From contig JAKZAP010000018.1 of assembly GCA_023053575.1 (NCBI GenBank), forward strand, positions 11,601,922 to 11,665,921: a DNA stretch of 64,000 nt, in the 5' to 3' direction. Positions 32,652-46,300 of this stretch are shown here, piece after piece. A program made the translations under genes and the position numbers. The DNA comes from Branchinecta lynchi (lineage: Eukaryota; Arthropoda; Branchiopoda; Anostraca; Branchinectidae). Positions within the stretch are counted from its first letter, which is position 1. Each line of letters begins with the position of its first letter. Below the pieces are notes generated by a model. That model worked only from the letters and a program-made list of their open reading frames with translations, did not search any database and was not told where the DNA came from.

Positions 32652-34067
32652 AACAAGACCAAAGGTTTCGATGGGATCCCAAAAATTCAATATCTGATCC
32701 AGACAACTGGGTCTTGTCTTAGCCAGATCCAGTCTTCGCCAGACTCCTTGAACATTTTTACAATTAAAATTCAGAAACAGATTAAGGCCAAATAGCTAAT
32801 CACCTGAGAAAACCAAGTTCAGATTTGGATTCAGCATGTGTGTTTACCCCTATAAGTCATATCTGTTTTGACGAAAACTTCCTGCCACTTCTGCCAATTT
32901 CCCGGTTCCAGCCGAACTCCAGAACTACTTGTCCGGCGAAAAAAGAAAGCTCAAAGACGAAATCAGGGTATCTTCTTTCCCCAGTAATGAACATCTAATC
33001 AACTTCAAATAGAAATTTAGCTTATAAAAATTTTCCGATTCCAGCCGGATTCCGGTCGAACTATATGTCCGGGTAAAATACGATTGTCACACAGGGACTC
33101 AGCATCTCTTCTTACCCCTAAATCGCTTATCTAATCAACTAGAAATACAACTTTGACTTCCAACAGTTTTCCGGTTTTGGCCGGATTCCGGACGAACTAC
33201 GTGTCCGGGTAGAAACTTGTTTTCACATAAGTGTTCAGCATGTCTTGTTGCCCTAAATCAAACATCTAATCAACTCCAAACAAAACTTTTAATTTTGACA
33301 AACTTTCCGGTTTGGGCCGGATTCCGGTCGAAATACTTCTCCGTCGAGAAAATAGTTTTCACCATCGTCTTCAGCATGTCTCCCTACCTCTAAATCGAAA
33401 TTTAATCAACTTCAAATAAAACTTTTACTTTCAACAAACTTTCCGGTTTGGGCCGGATTCCGGGCGAAATAGTTGTCCATCGAGAAAATAGTTTTCACCA
33501 TCGTCTTCAGCATGTCTTCCTACCTCTAAACCGAACATCTAATCAATTTCAAATAAAACTTTTACTTTCAACAAACTTTCCGGTTTGGGCGGGATTCCGA
33601 GCGAAATACTTGTCCGTCGAGAAAATAATTTACACCATCGTCTTCAGCATGTCTTCCTACCCCTAAATCGAACATCTAATCAACTTCAAATAAAACTTGT
33701 ACTTTCGACAAACTTTCCGGCTTTGGCCGGATTCCGGGCGAACTACATGTCCGACGACAAAGTGGTTTTCACCATCGTGTTCAGCATGTCTTCTTACCCC
33801 ATAATCGACTATCACATTAGCTGTTTCAAAATATTTTGTTCGTCCCTTAATTTGAATCCCCTCCCCCACCCCTAAGTGTAGAGCTACAAAGCCCATCTAC
33901 GAACTTGACTGGTCCGACGACCCAACGAACCCTCACACCAAGTTTCATCAAAATATCTCATTCCCTTCGAGAGTTATCGTGCTTACAGACGGACGGACGG
34001 ACGGACAGACGGACAACTTTTGCGATGTCATAGGTATCCCTCCACTTACGTTTTGGGATCCCAAAAA
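32652..34067 (-). mobile_element. GGGATCCC composite element, copy D
   Basis: aacaagaccaaaggtttcga to cttacgttttgggatcccaa. Four near-identical units at 33300-33790, and a (ggac)n microsatellite at 33988-34015. Confidence 0.85.
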
Positions 34068-34926
34068 CTACCAAATTAACGGATGGCCAGCACTGGTCCT
34101 CGAACTAACAATACACAATCGTAACAGAACCAGAACGTCTTCCTTTGAAGAAAAGTTATTACCTCAACTTCCAACAAAGTAGACGTTTAGTGCTTCCGGT
34201 GGCAACCCTGGCAATGCTGCTTTTTCCTCTGCCCGCTGGCGCAACGAATCAACCGATCTGACTGCCAAAATAGAACCCGGGTCTATTCTCCTTATACACC
34301 TTACTACAGAGTGCCCCGAGGAAAAGAGAAATCAGATATATACGCCGTATAACACCTTATTACACCTATCTGAAAAATGCATAAAAGTGCTAACACACTT
34401 TATTTTCTGCACTTTCATCATGGAACTGATGATAGTCCCGAAAACCAAACTTTAGCCGATTATCTACGGCAGGTGACGTTTTTATGACGTCATGAAATAA
34501 ATAGGAAAATTCGGTTAAACTAATGTTGCAGAATATATATTTGTATCTATATATATCACATAGCCGAGCGGCCAGCATCGCGCAGGACCTGTTAACACTT
34601 ATAAACCGTTCTAGGGACGATCAGGTCCGTTAGTAAATGCAAAATATAGACTTTTCGTGTGACGTCGCGACCCGTAGATATTCGGCTAAACTTTAGTCAA
34701 CACCGAAAATCCGGGCAGGAATTTCATTTCGCCAGCACCTGACCCTGCTCGACTGTCCAAGGCATAAGCACTTAACGGCGCTGACTGGAACGACGTGGGT
34801 TACGTGAGTTCCCCGTCTTTCCCACTGCTAGGGGCTATGCACAAAAAGACAGAGCAACTCCACTGGTCCAGCGAGCGCCTAAAGCAGCGGCCAACACACA
34901 TCATATCAAATACCAAATTGACTTAC

Positions 34927-35077
34927 AGTTCTTCTGGGTACTCTGGAGGCTCCGTCTTCATCTCAACTAATGGGACTGTAGCCGCAGACCCTTGAGGTAC
35001 TGTCATATTTGGCTCAGTAAGACCTCGCTTCACAACTTGTGACGGAATCCAAACGCGGACTAGTGGAGCACCTACCC
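34927..35077 (-). CDS. Internal exon with acidic 'MKTEPPEYPEE' linker, putative BTB/zinc-finger-type gene
   Basis: The acceptor (ctgctttttcgtttcag) and donor (CT|gtaagt) are both near consensus. The 151-nt exon reads VGAPLVRVWIPSQVVKRG, then LTEPNMTVPQGSAATVPL, then VEMKTEPPEYPEEL. The V-x-x-K-T-E-P pattern is typical of linkers between BTB and zinc-finger parts of insect-type transcription factors, and a parallel MVKTEE occurs in the zinc-finger exon at 47324-47868. It begins in phase 1 with GG, exactly like that exon (GT), so both could splice to the same upstream donor. Family assignment is inferred. Confidence 0.55.
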
Positions 35078-35147
35078 CTGAAACGAAAAGCAGCAATAAT
35101 TGAAAGGCCTAAAAAATACGCTGTTTCTCCTTAAAACACACTCTTCA

Positions 35148-36275
35148 TTGTGTTGCGAGAGCAACACTTTGGTTTTGTCCTCGTTTTTTTTTCCTAGCAC
35201 TCCGATTTCATTTTATTCCTGGTAACTGGTAAGGGTCTAACTTGTACGGTTTTTACGGAAAGTGGGGACCTTAGGCCGGATTGATGAATATGACATTACA
35301 TTTTGGAAAGCTCCGTATAACTCTTGCCTGGGGCCAAATTGGATGGTTTTTGCTTGTCCTCGACGGTCCTCGAGCCAGAGCCTACGGTGTGCGAAGTGAA
35401 GTGGAGTTATATAGCCCATGTCAGAGAAGACTATCTGAAGTTGTGCAGCCACCCTTTCCTTTTATCACATCATGTTTCTGCTTTCGAGTGGAAAGCTCCG
35501 TTCTAGCACGCAAAGCAGGCAGGCAACAGTTTCAATTTGAAGAGGGACTAAAATCAATAAGTGTTAAATATATGCGGCAGTCACCCGGCCCCACAGCCAA
35601 CATATCCTTTTTGAGTGATAAATAGAAAAATCTACAGAAACAAAAAAGTGGCTTTTTCCCATGGGTCCGAAAGTGCTGCCATCTATTGCTTCTATCCAAA
35701 TCTGTTCGCGATTTCAGCTGAGTTTATCATTCGTTTTTTTGCACTTGGGTTTGCGGCAGAGAAATGGTGTCAGATGTGCCTCTTAAACTTTTAAAGTTCT
35801 CTCATTGCTAAAGAAACGAGACCTTATCCTTTGTTCCTTTCTATGTGGTGACATTAGAAAGTCTGCCTACGGCAAAAAAGTCAACTTTTGAACTAAGACA
35901 GGTAGATTTTTTTTTTCGACGGCAATCGATAGCCGTTGATAAGCTGATCAAAGTAGATGTCATCCATCTTTTGGTACAAAATTCCTTCATGAGATACAAG
36001 AGTTAGAAAATTTCAAGGGGTTGACAACTTCAGTAGTAAGGTACACACTGAAACCAAAAATAGGCGATACCACTTTAGTCCCTTCTTCTGATACTCTTTT
36101 GTTGCTGTTTTTTGAGGATGAATAGTGTAATAATTCACAACAGCCTTTGTGATCATGTGATTACTGATTGTGTTCTTCTTAGAAAATACCGTTTTATAAG
36201 CTTTGATAAGTTGACAACTTCAGCATTTAACTGACAGCAAAGAAACAAGACCAAAGTGTTGCTCTCGCAACACTT
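35148..36275. mobile_element. Possible element bounded by inverted GTGTTGC hairpins
   Basis: gtgttgcgagagcaacactt at the left is the reverse complement of aagtgttgctctcgcaacac at the right, about 1.1 kb apart. Each end is itself a 7-bp hairpin. The single frame inside (35281-35625) is not recognised. Confidence 0.4.
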
Positions 36276-36527
36276 TAGTCGGCGAAGCCGGACAAAGGTT
36301 GCCGCAACACTTCACGTTGCCCAGGCAACGTAGGTCTAGTTTCAGACTGAAGAAAGATATGGTAATTGGAAGTATAAATAAGTGCACAAACTGGAAGTTG
36401 AAAATGAAGGTTGAAATGGAACCGAGACTGAACTTTTGAAGTTTAACATACTTGTAGAAGATTGATTAACGTAAGTTTGTATGTTTTTTGTTCTGGAAAG
36501 AGTAGGTTACGTTAAAGAGGTAAATTA

Positions 36528-38303
36528 ACAAGAGCTGTAAGCTCATATGGCACTTGCATGGGTTAAGATATTTTGATTGATCAAAAGTAAGTTTCGACTT
36601 TGCGGTGGAGATGCGCACTCTAAGGGAGCTGGGGCTTCATTTGTAGGCAAAACCCTTGATCGGATTTGGGAAGTAGCAATTTCTAAACAAATGTTGATGA
36701 ACCTTCAATATTCCAGCGAAGTTTCGTCGTCCTAGCAGATCTGGAAGTACCTTAACTCGCAATAACCAGAATCCCAGATCCCCCTCCCCCCTCCAATTCC
36801 ACCCACAATACCCGGAGCCAATCTGGTTCTGTAAATGATTAATCCAGAGCATCTGTTTGTCATTCCCCGAAGTTCGATCCAGATCACACCAGTCTAAGCG
36901 GGTGAAGTATTTTCCGCCCTCCCCCAATAATTGTCGGATTCGGTCCGGAAATGAAAAAGATCACCAGAGAAAAATGTCCTCTGTTCAATTATTATATTTC
37001 ACTCGAATCCGATCACACGTTCCAAAGTTACGCATGACTCAATATTTCGGATTCCCCTCCTTCAACTCCCCCCCCAAGATTATCATATCGAGTATTTTTT
37101 TGTATTCCAAATAGTCAGTTTGACCGGGTCCTTGAGGGTTCCAACCGGGGTTTCGTCGCGAAAATCCAAAAAAATTACAGAATTCCGGGACCCCCCTCTC
37201 AATTGTCCGGATCCAGTCAAATTGTGTAAAAGACCTACATGGGGCAGATTTGTATTCTTCCCAGCAAGTTTCAGTCCGATACCATCATTCTAACCGTTTC
37301 TCGAGATTTCCCCCCCCCCCCCAAACTCCCCCACGGTGCCCGTAGCCAATCCGATTCAGTAAATGATTTACCTAGAGCATCTGTTTGTTCTGCCCACAAG
37401 GTTCCATCCCGATCTCTCCATTCTAAGCGGGTCACGTATTCCCCCCCCCCCCAATAGTTGCCGGATCCAGCCCGGGTATGAAAAAGATCACCGGAGAAAT
37501 ATCCTCTGTTCAATTCTTAAATTTCACTCGAATCCGATCACCCGTTCCAAAGTTACGCATGATTTTATTTGAAGTCAATTTGATCGGGTCCATCGTATGC
37601 CTGCCAAGTTTCATCGTAATAATCCCCCAAACTGCCATCACCGGACTTTCCGGACCCCCCCCCCCCCCCCCTAAGTCTTCGGATCCAGTACAAAAATTGT
37701 CTAAAGGATTTATCTAGAGCAGATGCTTGTTCTTCCCAGCAAGTTTCACTCCGATCCCTCCATTCTAAACGTTTCTTGAAATTTCCGGTCTTCCCCCCTG
37801 GCTAAAGAATCCGGTCAAGACTTTATATGGTACATCACAGATATATAATCTATTCAGTTATTAAGTTTCATTACAATCCGATCACCCGTTCGAAAGTTAC
37901 ACACTTCTCAATTTCCCTGATTCCCCTGCCCTCCACTCCCCCCCCCAAAATGGTCGGATCGGAAAACTGATTATTTCAAAGTTTGTTTGGTCGGGTCTCT
38001 GATGCGCCTGCCCCGTTTCATGGTCCTGGCACAACTGGAAGTACCCTAACTCGAAAAAGTGTGACAAAATGCCCTAAATTTTCAAGTTTCCAGCGCCCTC
38101 CACTCCCCCGCATATGGTCGGACCGGGAAACTGATTATTTCCAGGTTAGTTTGGTCGGGTCCCTGATATGCCTGCCAAGTTTCATTGTCCTAGCACATCT
38201 GGAAGTACCCTAACTCGATAAAGTGTGACAAAAAACTCGGACCGACCGACAGACGGAATTGTGATCGGTATATGACACTTGAGCCAGAGGCGGCAAGTGC
38301 CAT
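36528..38303 (+). mobile_element. GGCACTTGCA family, copy 1
   Basis: Starts acaagagctgtaagctcata then tggcacttgca; ends gcggcaagtgccataaaa. The interior has paragraph-like repeats of aagtttcatcgtcctagcac … tggaagtaccctaactcg, with several C tracts. No protein is recognisable. Confidence 0.65.
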
Positions 38304-38595
38304 AAAAACTTAATATTACCGAGTGGGGAGTCGTACGCTAAAAAGTAAAGAATCGGAAAAACTAGAAAAAATGCTACGCAGGTTATTTAAAAAAAAAAAA
38401 AAAATCACTGTCGTGCTGCTCTCCTCTGTATTTTGCCTGGTATTTCGTGACGCGCTCTCGTCATGAAAAAAATGACAAAATCTTCCCATCCTTTCAACAG
38501 GTGGCAGGTGGCTAACTGCGGTCTCTAACCGCTTCGAATCTTACCTGTCATACCTTCGCATGGTTCCCTATTGCCCGGATCCTTAACTTCATTCC

Positions 38596-38685
38596 ATGTG
38601 TATTTTTTCTACTGTTGGGAATAGGAGGAAATACCCAGGGATGTGTATATTTTCTACTGTTGGGAATAAGGAGGAAATACCCTGC
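38596..38685 (+). repeat. 45-bp tandem duplication
   Basis: atgtgtattttttctactgt and the rest of a ~45-bp unit occur twice in a row with few differences. Confidence 0.75.
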
Positions 38686-39415
38686 TCGTGTCCTATGTTT
38701 GGAGACCCTGAGGAGACCACTTCATGTTATATTTGCCAGGAACTCCACAACATAGTTTCTACACAGAAATACAGGTGAAGAGGGGTGGCCACATGGCCTG
38801 CTCAGTAGCAGATCTTTTGGTACTATTCAAAACCTGTCAGTGTTTGTCCAGGTGGGCCCCTTTTCATTCAAAGTGTCTTAATTATTTAGTTTGTTTTCGT
38901 AATTTTTTATTTCAGATAGTGTGTTAATTCTGTAGTTAGTATTCGCTTTGAGTTTCATTTTTTGGGTCTTGGGCTTAAGGAAAACAAGTGCGCAAGCGCT
39001 CAAGCATGGAGCGTAAGAAAATGAATGAAGTTCAGGAATCGAAGATAACGCATAGCGATTGGCATATGGACTCATCAAAAACATTAACACCGGAAGAGTA
39101 AAGCCATAAAAGTACCAAACCTTGCCATAAATTCAGCACCGTTTTTCCACGCAATAAAGCATGGCATACACACAAGAGAGCGCATGGCATGCTAGGACGC
39201 CCTTCTTTCTCAACGGCGACCTGTAAAACTTACACATAGTTGTGAAGGCGTAAGACAAATATTCACATTATGGCAGGGGGCAATTCTAACAAATACCTAC
39301 TGACCTGAGTTATACTACAAACCCCCACCGTGGTCAAGCTACAGATTAAAGTCACTGGGGTCCCAGCTGTCCCTGAACCGGATGGCCGGGACGGGAACCC
39401 TAAAAGACACTCTAG

Positions 39416-39444
39416 ATCCTAGTCCTACCAAGTAGGACTAGGAC
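39416..39444. repeat. 12-bp perfect hairpin
   Basis: TCCTAGTCCTAC and GTAGGACTAGGA separated by CAA. Confidence 0.8.
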
Positions 39445-41473
39445 CTTGACACACGTTGTCAGGTCACAAACTTAACTCACTGGACAATCTGGGCCCAGAC
39501 GCCCACCAACCTTGAACGGGGCCGTAATCCAAACAGATACTTACAGACCCTAGGGTCTAGAAGTAAACGAAATTTCTCCGTCCTAACTCACTTGGCAATC
39601 CCCTGAACCGGGTGGGTTTAAGGGGCGGGAACCCCCCAAAGCGCGCATTCTAGAGAACAGTAAAAACGAAAGACCGAAAACAGGTCAGAGCGACCGCACG
39701 AATTAACTGTTCGCAAATGAACATGCCACTAAAAAGACGGTGCTAAAAACTGAAATAACTGATTTTGCCCATAGACGTACCCTAAGAGACCAAAAGAATC
39801 TGACTGCACCAAACGCTAGGTCTACTCCTCGAACATGGTTTGATACTTTCTCGTTTTGGGTAGTTATACCCGACCTTACGAGAAAACTGTTCGAAGAAAA
39901 AAATGTCCTGAAAAAAGACTTGAACCCGCTGTCGTCACGTTCAGAGACACGCTCTCCCCCAAAAATCGGAGCTTCAGTTTTGTTTTGACTCTTACGCCAT
40001 ATTAATGGGGGGGGGGGGGGACGGACTTTAACGTCGGTCCACAACAATGATGCGTTGAAGCATTAGTTCCTCGCATATCGTACAATAACGACCATTGATT
40101 TTCGCACATCTAATGAATAAACTTATAACTCGGTGTATTCATAAAATTTCCAAAGCCAGTTATACAACAATGTTAGTTACAAAGAAAAATCGACAACGAA
40201 CAAAAAAAAAACAAAGAAGTTTTGAGTTCAAACAGTGTCAAAACAAAAAATATTTTTGAGGCACACGGGTGCAAGAGTGCAAATGAAGAGTCAAGCTAGT
40301 GAAGAAACGAAGGCTTTTACACTCATTCGAAAACAAAGTGATATACTAAAAGGTTCCAGAAGTTCCTTGGGCCCTGCCCCGTTCAGGGTTACTCCAAGCA
40401 AAGTGGGGGGTATTTCGAGTATGTGACTCCAAAATGTTCCGATACCTCCTTTACAGCACGTTACTCCAACCGACTCAACTTCCTTCTCTAACTCAAAACG
40501 TTCCCCAAGAACATAATGTCGAAAGTTCCGACTAGCTTACGACTTCGTAACCGTAACTCGCACACTCTGTCATACCCACTCCCTATTGTTTTGCGACACG
40601 CTACTGGCAGCAAATAGCGGTTTGATGGGTGTGAGCGTACAAAAACGAAATTACTTGAAAAAAAAAACAAAAAACCAAGGGCCATGATGTGTTCTTAACA
40701 ATTTTCCACAAGGACCTTCCACTAACGCGATCTCTCGCCTAACTTCTCCCCCCCTTGTTTTATGACGCGCAGAGAAGACAGAATGTAAGTTTGTGCTCGG
40801 TGCGCTAAGTTACGTCCGACAGAAAACTGATTTAATCTTAAATTGGTCTCTACTGCCAATTGTAAGCTGTCGGAAGCCATACGTAATGTAGAGCAGCCGC
40901 CATTTTTTGCGATTTTCAGCCGATGAGAGCACGCCGGGTCTGGACGAGCACGGTTGCGACGGCTTTACGATTGCCCATGGACTTCATTCTATCTGACTAC
41001 AAGGAGTGGGCAAATGGGACTAGAAAAAAAGGGAAAAGAATATAGATCTACCACAGGCACGGTGGTGGAACGCCCTTAACTACAAGGAAGCAATGAACAA
41101 CTAAGTATGGTCCCTTGATGCCATAAGGAAGTTACGAGAATACAGCAATGTTTTCCATAACCGTTATATCACCACAGGATGTTGAGTAAGTTGGAGCGGT
41201 GCTGAAGGAGGTTTCCCTCGCGTAAAACAAACCCGGGCTTACTCATTAAACTTTTCCCTTCACCGACTCCGAAGCATGCGATCCGATGATGCAAACATAC
41301 GATCAGGACCGGGCAGTCGCAAACTCGAATTTTTGCCCGGACTTCCAGCACCTTCGTCAATTCTATGCGGAAAAGTTCAGATTATTTTCAACGTAATGGT
41401 TAAAATCCGGAGAAAATCCTGATGCGTGTTTTCGCAACATGAGTGCGGCGAGAAAACAAAACGGACTACTGAC

Positions 41474-41881
41474 CAAAGATGGGCGAATCCGATCATGAAA
41501 GGATTCGAATCCGAATCCAGGGCTAGATACGAGTCCGATTCTGAATGCAACATTTCATGCTGAGGATTCGAATCTGGATTCGATTCCGACCTTAACAAAC
41601 ATCAAATGATGTATATAGGTTATAGTCTGAAGAAAGTCAGAGGTGATAAAAAGCACCAATATCTAAGGTAATCAGATAACGTGATAGATTACTGAGGAAG
41701 GTTGGTGGTGGAGGCCAAAAAGTTCGATTGCCTAAACACATTGTGCAAAAATTGGGAAAACAGAAACTGGAAGGATTTAGACTAGAAACTTTAGCGGATT
41801 CGAAAATTGAGTGTTTGGAATCCGAGTCCGAATCCAGCCGGACTGCCAGAAGATTCGAATCCGGATTCGCCCATCTCTGCG
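41474..41881. mobile_element. hAT-like MITE rich in GGATTCGAATCC
   Basis: The ends CAAAGATGGGCGAATCCG and CGGATTCGCCCATCTCTG(CG) are inverted repeats. The flanks 41466-41473 and 41882-41889 are both ctactgac. The terminal regions are composed of repeated gaatccg/ggattcg motifs that could fold extensively. Confidence 0.8.
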
Positions 41882-43114
41882 CTACTGACTGCCAGAAGAA
41901 CTGACTAGCGGGGGGGGGGGGGGATACAAAAACACAATGATTGCACGCTTCATCACACGGTTACAAATGGAATTGTCTTTATAAAGTTTATATGGGACTT
42001 CCACCACAGATTCACTCGTTCGCACTCTTTTCAGTCGAACTACCTAGTTATTTTTATCGGACAATACCGATAAGACACTCCAGACATCTAACATTATCGC
42101 GCAGGCGTCGACCACGTCAACAATGCGTGGCGTCGATAGGAGATTTAGATGTATGGTAGTCTAGGTTTATGATTGGATAGATCCGTTCCGGAATTAGGTT
42201 GAATTAGTACTATTCTAAGTACGATGGATCCTTTAAGGACGGTCTCGTTTCCCAATGTCACGGTTCTCGCACCCTATATAGGTAGTTTGGCTGAAAAGAA
42301 GGCGAATGCGTAAATCTAGAGTTTCCATTAACCGATTCCGAATGACTATGTTTCTAGCTTACTACAATAGTTGTAACGCGTTGGCATTATTAAGCCTATA
42401 GTCTTCACTATCTATTCCCACCAAAAGAAAAAGCCTATACCTAAACCTGTGGCGAAACATAACAAGTAAAGAACGATAAAGACACACGCAACTCGAAACA
42501 TGCACTCGGGACAGGATCTCGCAGTTAAACCCACTCAGCAGCCGCAAAACTTGTAGAGTAGAGTTGGCTGGTAAGGCCAAATAATTCTAGGTCATAGAGC
42601 ACGAACGAAGTGGACTTTAATCGAAGCCGGAAGCATAAAACCGTCGGGAATATATTAAAACGAAGAAAAGCAGGACAAACTTGTGTTTGAAACTCTGTAA
42701 GGATTGCAACCATCTGGCGGGGTAACTGCGAGTTTCCATACAGACCAGCTCTAGTGAGAAGCCTACATGTGGTACTTTGACTGGCCATTACGAACATGCG
42801 TGATGAGTTCACGCCTTTTTACCACGCGGGAGTTTCAGCAAGCCGGGACAACTTTCCGTTAGTCTCGCGGTGCTACACCGCTCTGAAGGCAGCAAGCGAT
42901 GACAGAAATTCGTGGACACTCTGAACGACGATGATTCACGTGCCATGATCTGGAAACTAATTCAGAACCAACTGGCGCTTGCAACTAGAGCTGGTTGAAC
43001 ACTGTCGATATCAAACAAAAGAGGAGACCGGCAGCCACACGAGCCCTGCACCTTCTTGAATCTATTCCGACATTTTCTGGTTCCCCACTGTCCTGGCGTG
43101 TTAATACCACCCGA

Positions 43115-43495
43115 AGAGGATAGCCCTGTCCCTTAAGCTCGGATGAGACCCGTGACCAGTATTCCGAGTGACTGCGAATTTCTGAGCCCGGGTCAGGATT
43201 CCTTTCGAACCGAGTCCGGATCACAATGCTGTTAGCCTAGCCTGGAAACCTGTATTCTGAGTGTAACTACGGATTTCCAAGTCCGGGATCTGATTGCTGA
43301 CGAGAAATCGGATCGAAATTCGGGTAAGCTCAATGCTGTTGGGGTAGCCCGTAAGCCGATATTCCGAGAGCGAAAGACCACTTGCTCTAGAGAATCGGGA
43401 TCGAAACTTGGGACGAGCTTATCGCTGTTAGTATAGCGCGAATACCAATTCCCCGGCTTTGACTCCGAATTTCCGAAACCCGATCGGATGCAGTG
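43115..43495. repeat. Degenerate ~105-bp tandem repeat
   Basis: Three to four units, each with attccgag, cggatcgaaattcgggt-type and atgctgtt(a/g) blocks in the same order. Confidence 0.5.
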
Positions 43496-43512
43496 AGAAC
43501 TAACCCCACGGA

Positions 43513-43712
43513 CAGGCCCGTATCCAGGAATTTATTCCGGGGGGCGGGTTGCCTTTTGGGGGGGGGGGGGGGTTGCCTGCTGGTCGGACAAAAAAGTACA
43601 AAAAACACACGGATCAGAGGGAAAAGCCTATAAAAATTACTATTTTTGTACGTTTCGGGGGGGAGGGTTTGAACCCTCCTAACCCCCCCCCCCCCCCCTG
43701 GATACGGCCTTG
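43513..43712. mobile_element. hAT-like MITE (CCGTATCCAGG family), copy 3
   Basis: CAGGCCCGTATCCAGG to CCTGGATACGGCCTTG, opposite orientation to copies 1 and 2. The flanks cccacgga and ctcacggt match at 6 of 8, an aged target duplication. It contains two G tracts and one C tract. Confidence 0.75.
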
Positions 43713-46184
43713 CTCACGGTCCACCAAAATCAGGCGCAAATTATATCGGAATCAAGCAGTACTACATTTCAGTTAGGGGAAACCACGTTCTCTGCTAGCA
43801 CTAACGAAGGGCTACCCATCTCCTCTTCCACATACACGATCTATGACAAAGCTATTACACTATAAACACACCAGTATAAAATCAAGGCGGATACTACTGG
43901 ATAAAAACTATTTGGTATCGACCACTAGATTACAACTAAGTGCACAGATTGTCGTATGGGTGAAACATAACAATAACAATAAATTTACTGGCGACTCCCT
44001 AACGCACAACCAAAAACGGAACTGAGGCGGGGCTAACGATCAAACCTTACATGACCTGTAACATTATTCTAACTACACCTTTATTACGAAAATTGCACCG
44101 TCTCTAATTAACTAAAGGAAATGCAGCTTTTCTTTCCCAGTATTCTAGAATGTCTTCCTTCTTTCTAATCATTCTCCAGACCTGGCGAATGCCCTTTTAA
44201 TCGCATCCGAAAACACTAACTGTATTTTAGATCTTGGTCTCCACATTTGTAGTCAGATTATTTACTAGTACTACTGTAGATTGTACCAGCCTTATTTATT
44301 TAAATAGTTAAATAATGCTTTAATCTATAATGTCTTTAAACTGTATAAAATAGCTTCGGATGTGTTTATGTTTAAACGTATGCGTGGGTCAATATTTAAG
44401 GTATACGTGAGAGACCAAGGTGTCTAGAACAAGTCGATCGTGATGAAACTACAATAACCGTTGTATATAATCAGGACTGATCGGATTTAATGAAATAGGA
44501 CCAGTATCGCACTTCATTTAAGGATGTCGCATAATAAATACCCCACGATGAAGTGCCTCCTAAAATACTGGATGCAATGTCGTTAAGCTAGGGGAGGTGC
44601 TAAGGCCGGGGGGGGGGGGGGTGCCCATTTGGCAAACTTTTCTGCTCCAGGCACCAGCCAACCACGACACTATAGAGCATCGGTTCTTACAAACGAACTG
44701 CAGTAGCGACAACGGCAGACTCTTCTGAACCTAGTCCTCCCCAACATCTTGCCCCCCCCCCTCCACTTACAACAGAAAGGGAGAGGCCTCAAAGACAAGC
44801 TTCCGAACCAGTCCCTACCCTTCAACCAGTGTTTCGCCGACACGTGAGATACAAGAATAGTTTTGTCCCCTCCTTTATTTCCCTACGTAACAGAAATTAG
44901 TAGGTTATTAATAATACAAAGCAAGAGAAAAGGCTTTCGCCTCTAAATAACTAGAAATTTTGAGTAGTCGAACTGATCATTTTTTTATTTTTTATTATTT
45001 TATATTTACTGATCATTTTATTATTTTACCCCCCGTTGTCTACTACCCCAATCGCTACTGTTTATATTGTTTGTTCTAAGTATTCTATATGTAACTTTAC
45101 CACCTGCTATTCGGCTAGTCCTGAAATAAAACTGAATCGAGTTGAATTTGAAGAGAAACAATGTGCAAAGATCCGGTTTTCACCGGGCAAACAGCTAAAG
45201 GCAGAGCAGTTTATTATCCTATCGATGGGGTGGAACTGTTTTTAAACAAATGAGCGCCCCCCCCCCTCCCTGTTCGGCATATCTGGGGAGCTAGGGATGT
45301 AGCTCCAAGAAGCTGTCTTGATGTTCAAGCACCAGAGACGAACCGTTAGCCACACGACCATGATACGCTGACACTGTCCTGCCGTCACAAGTAAAGACTC
45401 TCGGAATCTCTTAACAGACAAAAACATACTAACAACACGTATTTAGAGGCATCTGCTGTATGCCTGAGCTGCCGGCAGAGTAAAATAACACTAGGGAGTA
45501 CCGCCAAGACCTATGCTTTCTATGTATCGGAAACGGGCCTTACTTGTAGCGCCGCCTACTACGCTCAGGACATTCAAAGCATGACAAAGTTGTGGGTTTA
45601 GGAAAGTACGGCTCAGAAGCAGTCTGCAGACATCGAGAAAACAAGGAAGGTTGTATTTTTTTTGGCTATGTCCGGAATATGGGTTATCGGAGCCATCGGT
45701 GGTGCAGGATTTATCGAGTTTCAGGAGGGGCATTCTCTATCGCTAGTGCCCGCTACTATTCAAGTGTGTGTCACTTTTTTCAAGTCTTGGCATTACTACC
45801 TATATAGTATTATTTTGCTCTGGCAGTCGGATACTAAGAGGTAGGAAATCAGACCTCAAACCATTAGCCCTGCCTCAAATCACCTTGCGTAATTCACACG
45901 AACCAATCAAACTAGTCGGTACTTTGACAGGCGTGATCTCTTATATTTCGTTATGTGACGAATCCTATTTAGTGTCAAAAGATAGCAATCGTCCTGTCCG
46001 TCTATTTGTCCCACGGAGTTTACACAGCCTGCGGACAAACATATATTTTGTATTTATTATTTATTTTTTTGTAATGACCAAAAACCAATTATGGGGGCGT
46101 ACCGCTTAGGTTTTTACAATGAATTGTTTATTGATTTGTTGATGATTGGTTCCTCCCAAAATCAATGGTAGGGCGAATTGAAAT
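43713..46184. other. No gene recognised; several G/C tracts
   Basis: G tract at ~44610, C tracts at ~44753 and ~45259. Short frames on both strands do not look coding. Confidence 0.4.
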
Positions 46185-46300
46185 ACTCCTTGAGCCCAAG
46201 CTGACTGGGAAACATATGTTCACACAATGCATAAAAGGGATACCTCAGCTACGAAGCTTGGTAGCGATAGTTCGGCCCTCCTTTGCAAGGGTCCTCGTCA
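46185..46300. repeat. Foldback family, single arm
   Basis: gtagcgatagttcggccctc then gcaagggtcctcgtcagg: the arm that precedes the loop in the copy at 51225. Confidence 0.55.

Larger units (their letters stand above)
38304..41465. other. Intron/intergenic sequence without recognised genes
   Basis: Holds the 45-bp duplication, the 12-bp hairpin and a G13 tract near 40008, otherwise nothing recognisable. Probably an intron of the minus-strand gene. Confidence 0.4.

Noticed and set aside
38541..38600. Minus-strand donor-like AG|gtaaga after WNEVKDPGNREPCEGMT
   Set aside because: No credible acceptor upstream and it overlaps the 45-bp tandem duplication.
41480..41880. GGATTCGAATCC motifs as tRNA B-boxes
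   Set aside because: They are part of a MITE's inverted arms; no cloverleaf could be formed around them. No tRNA or rRNA gene was recognised in the window.
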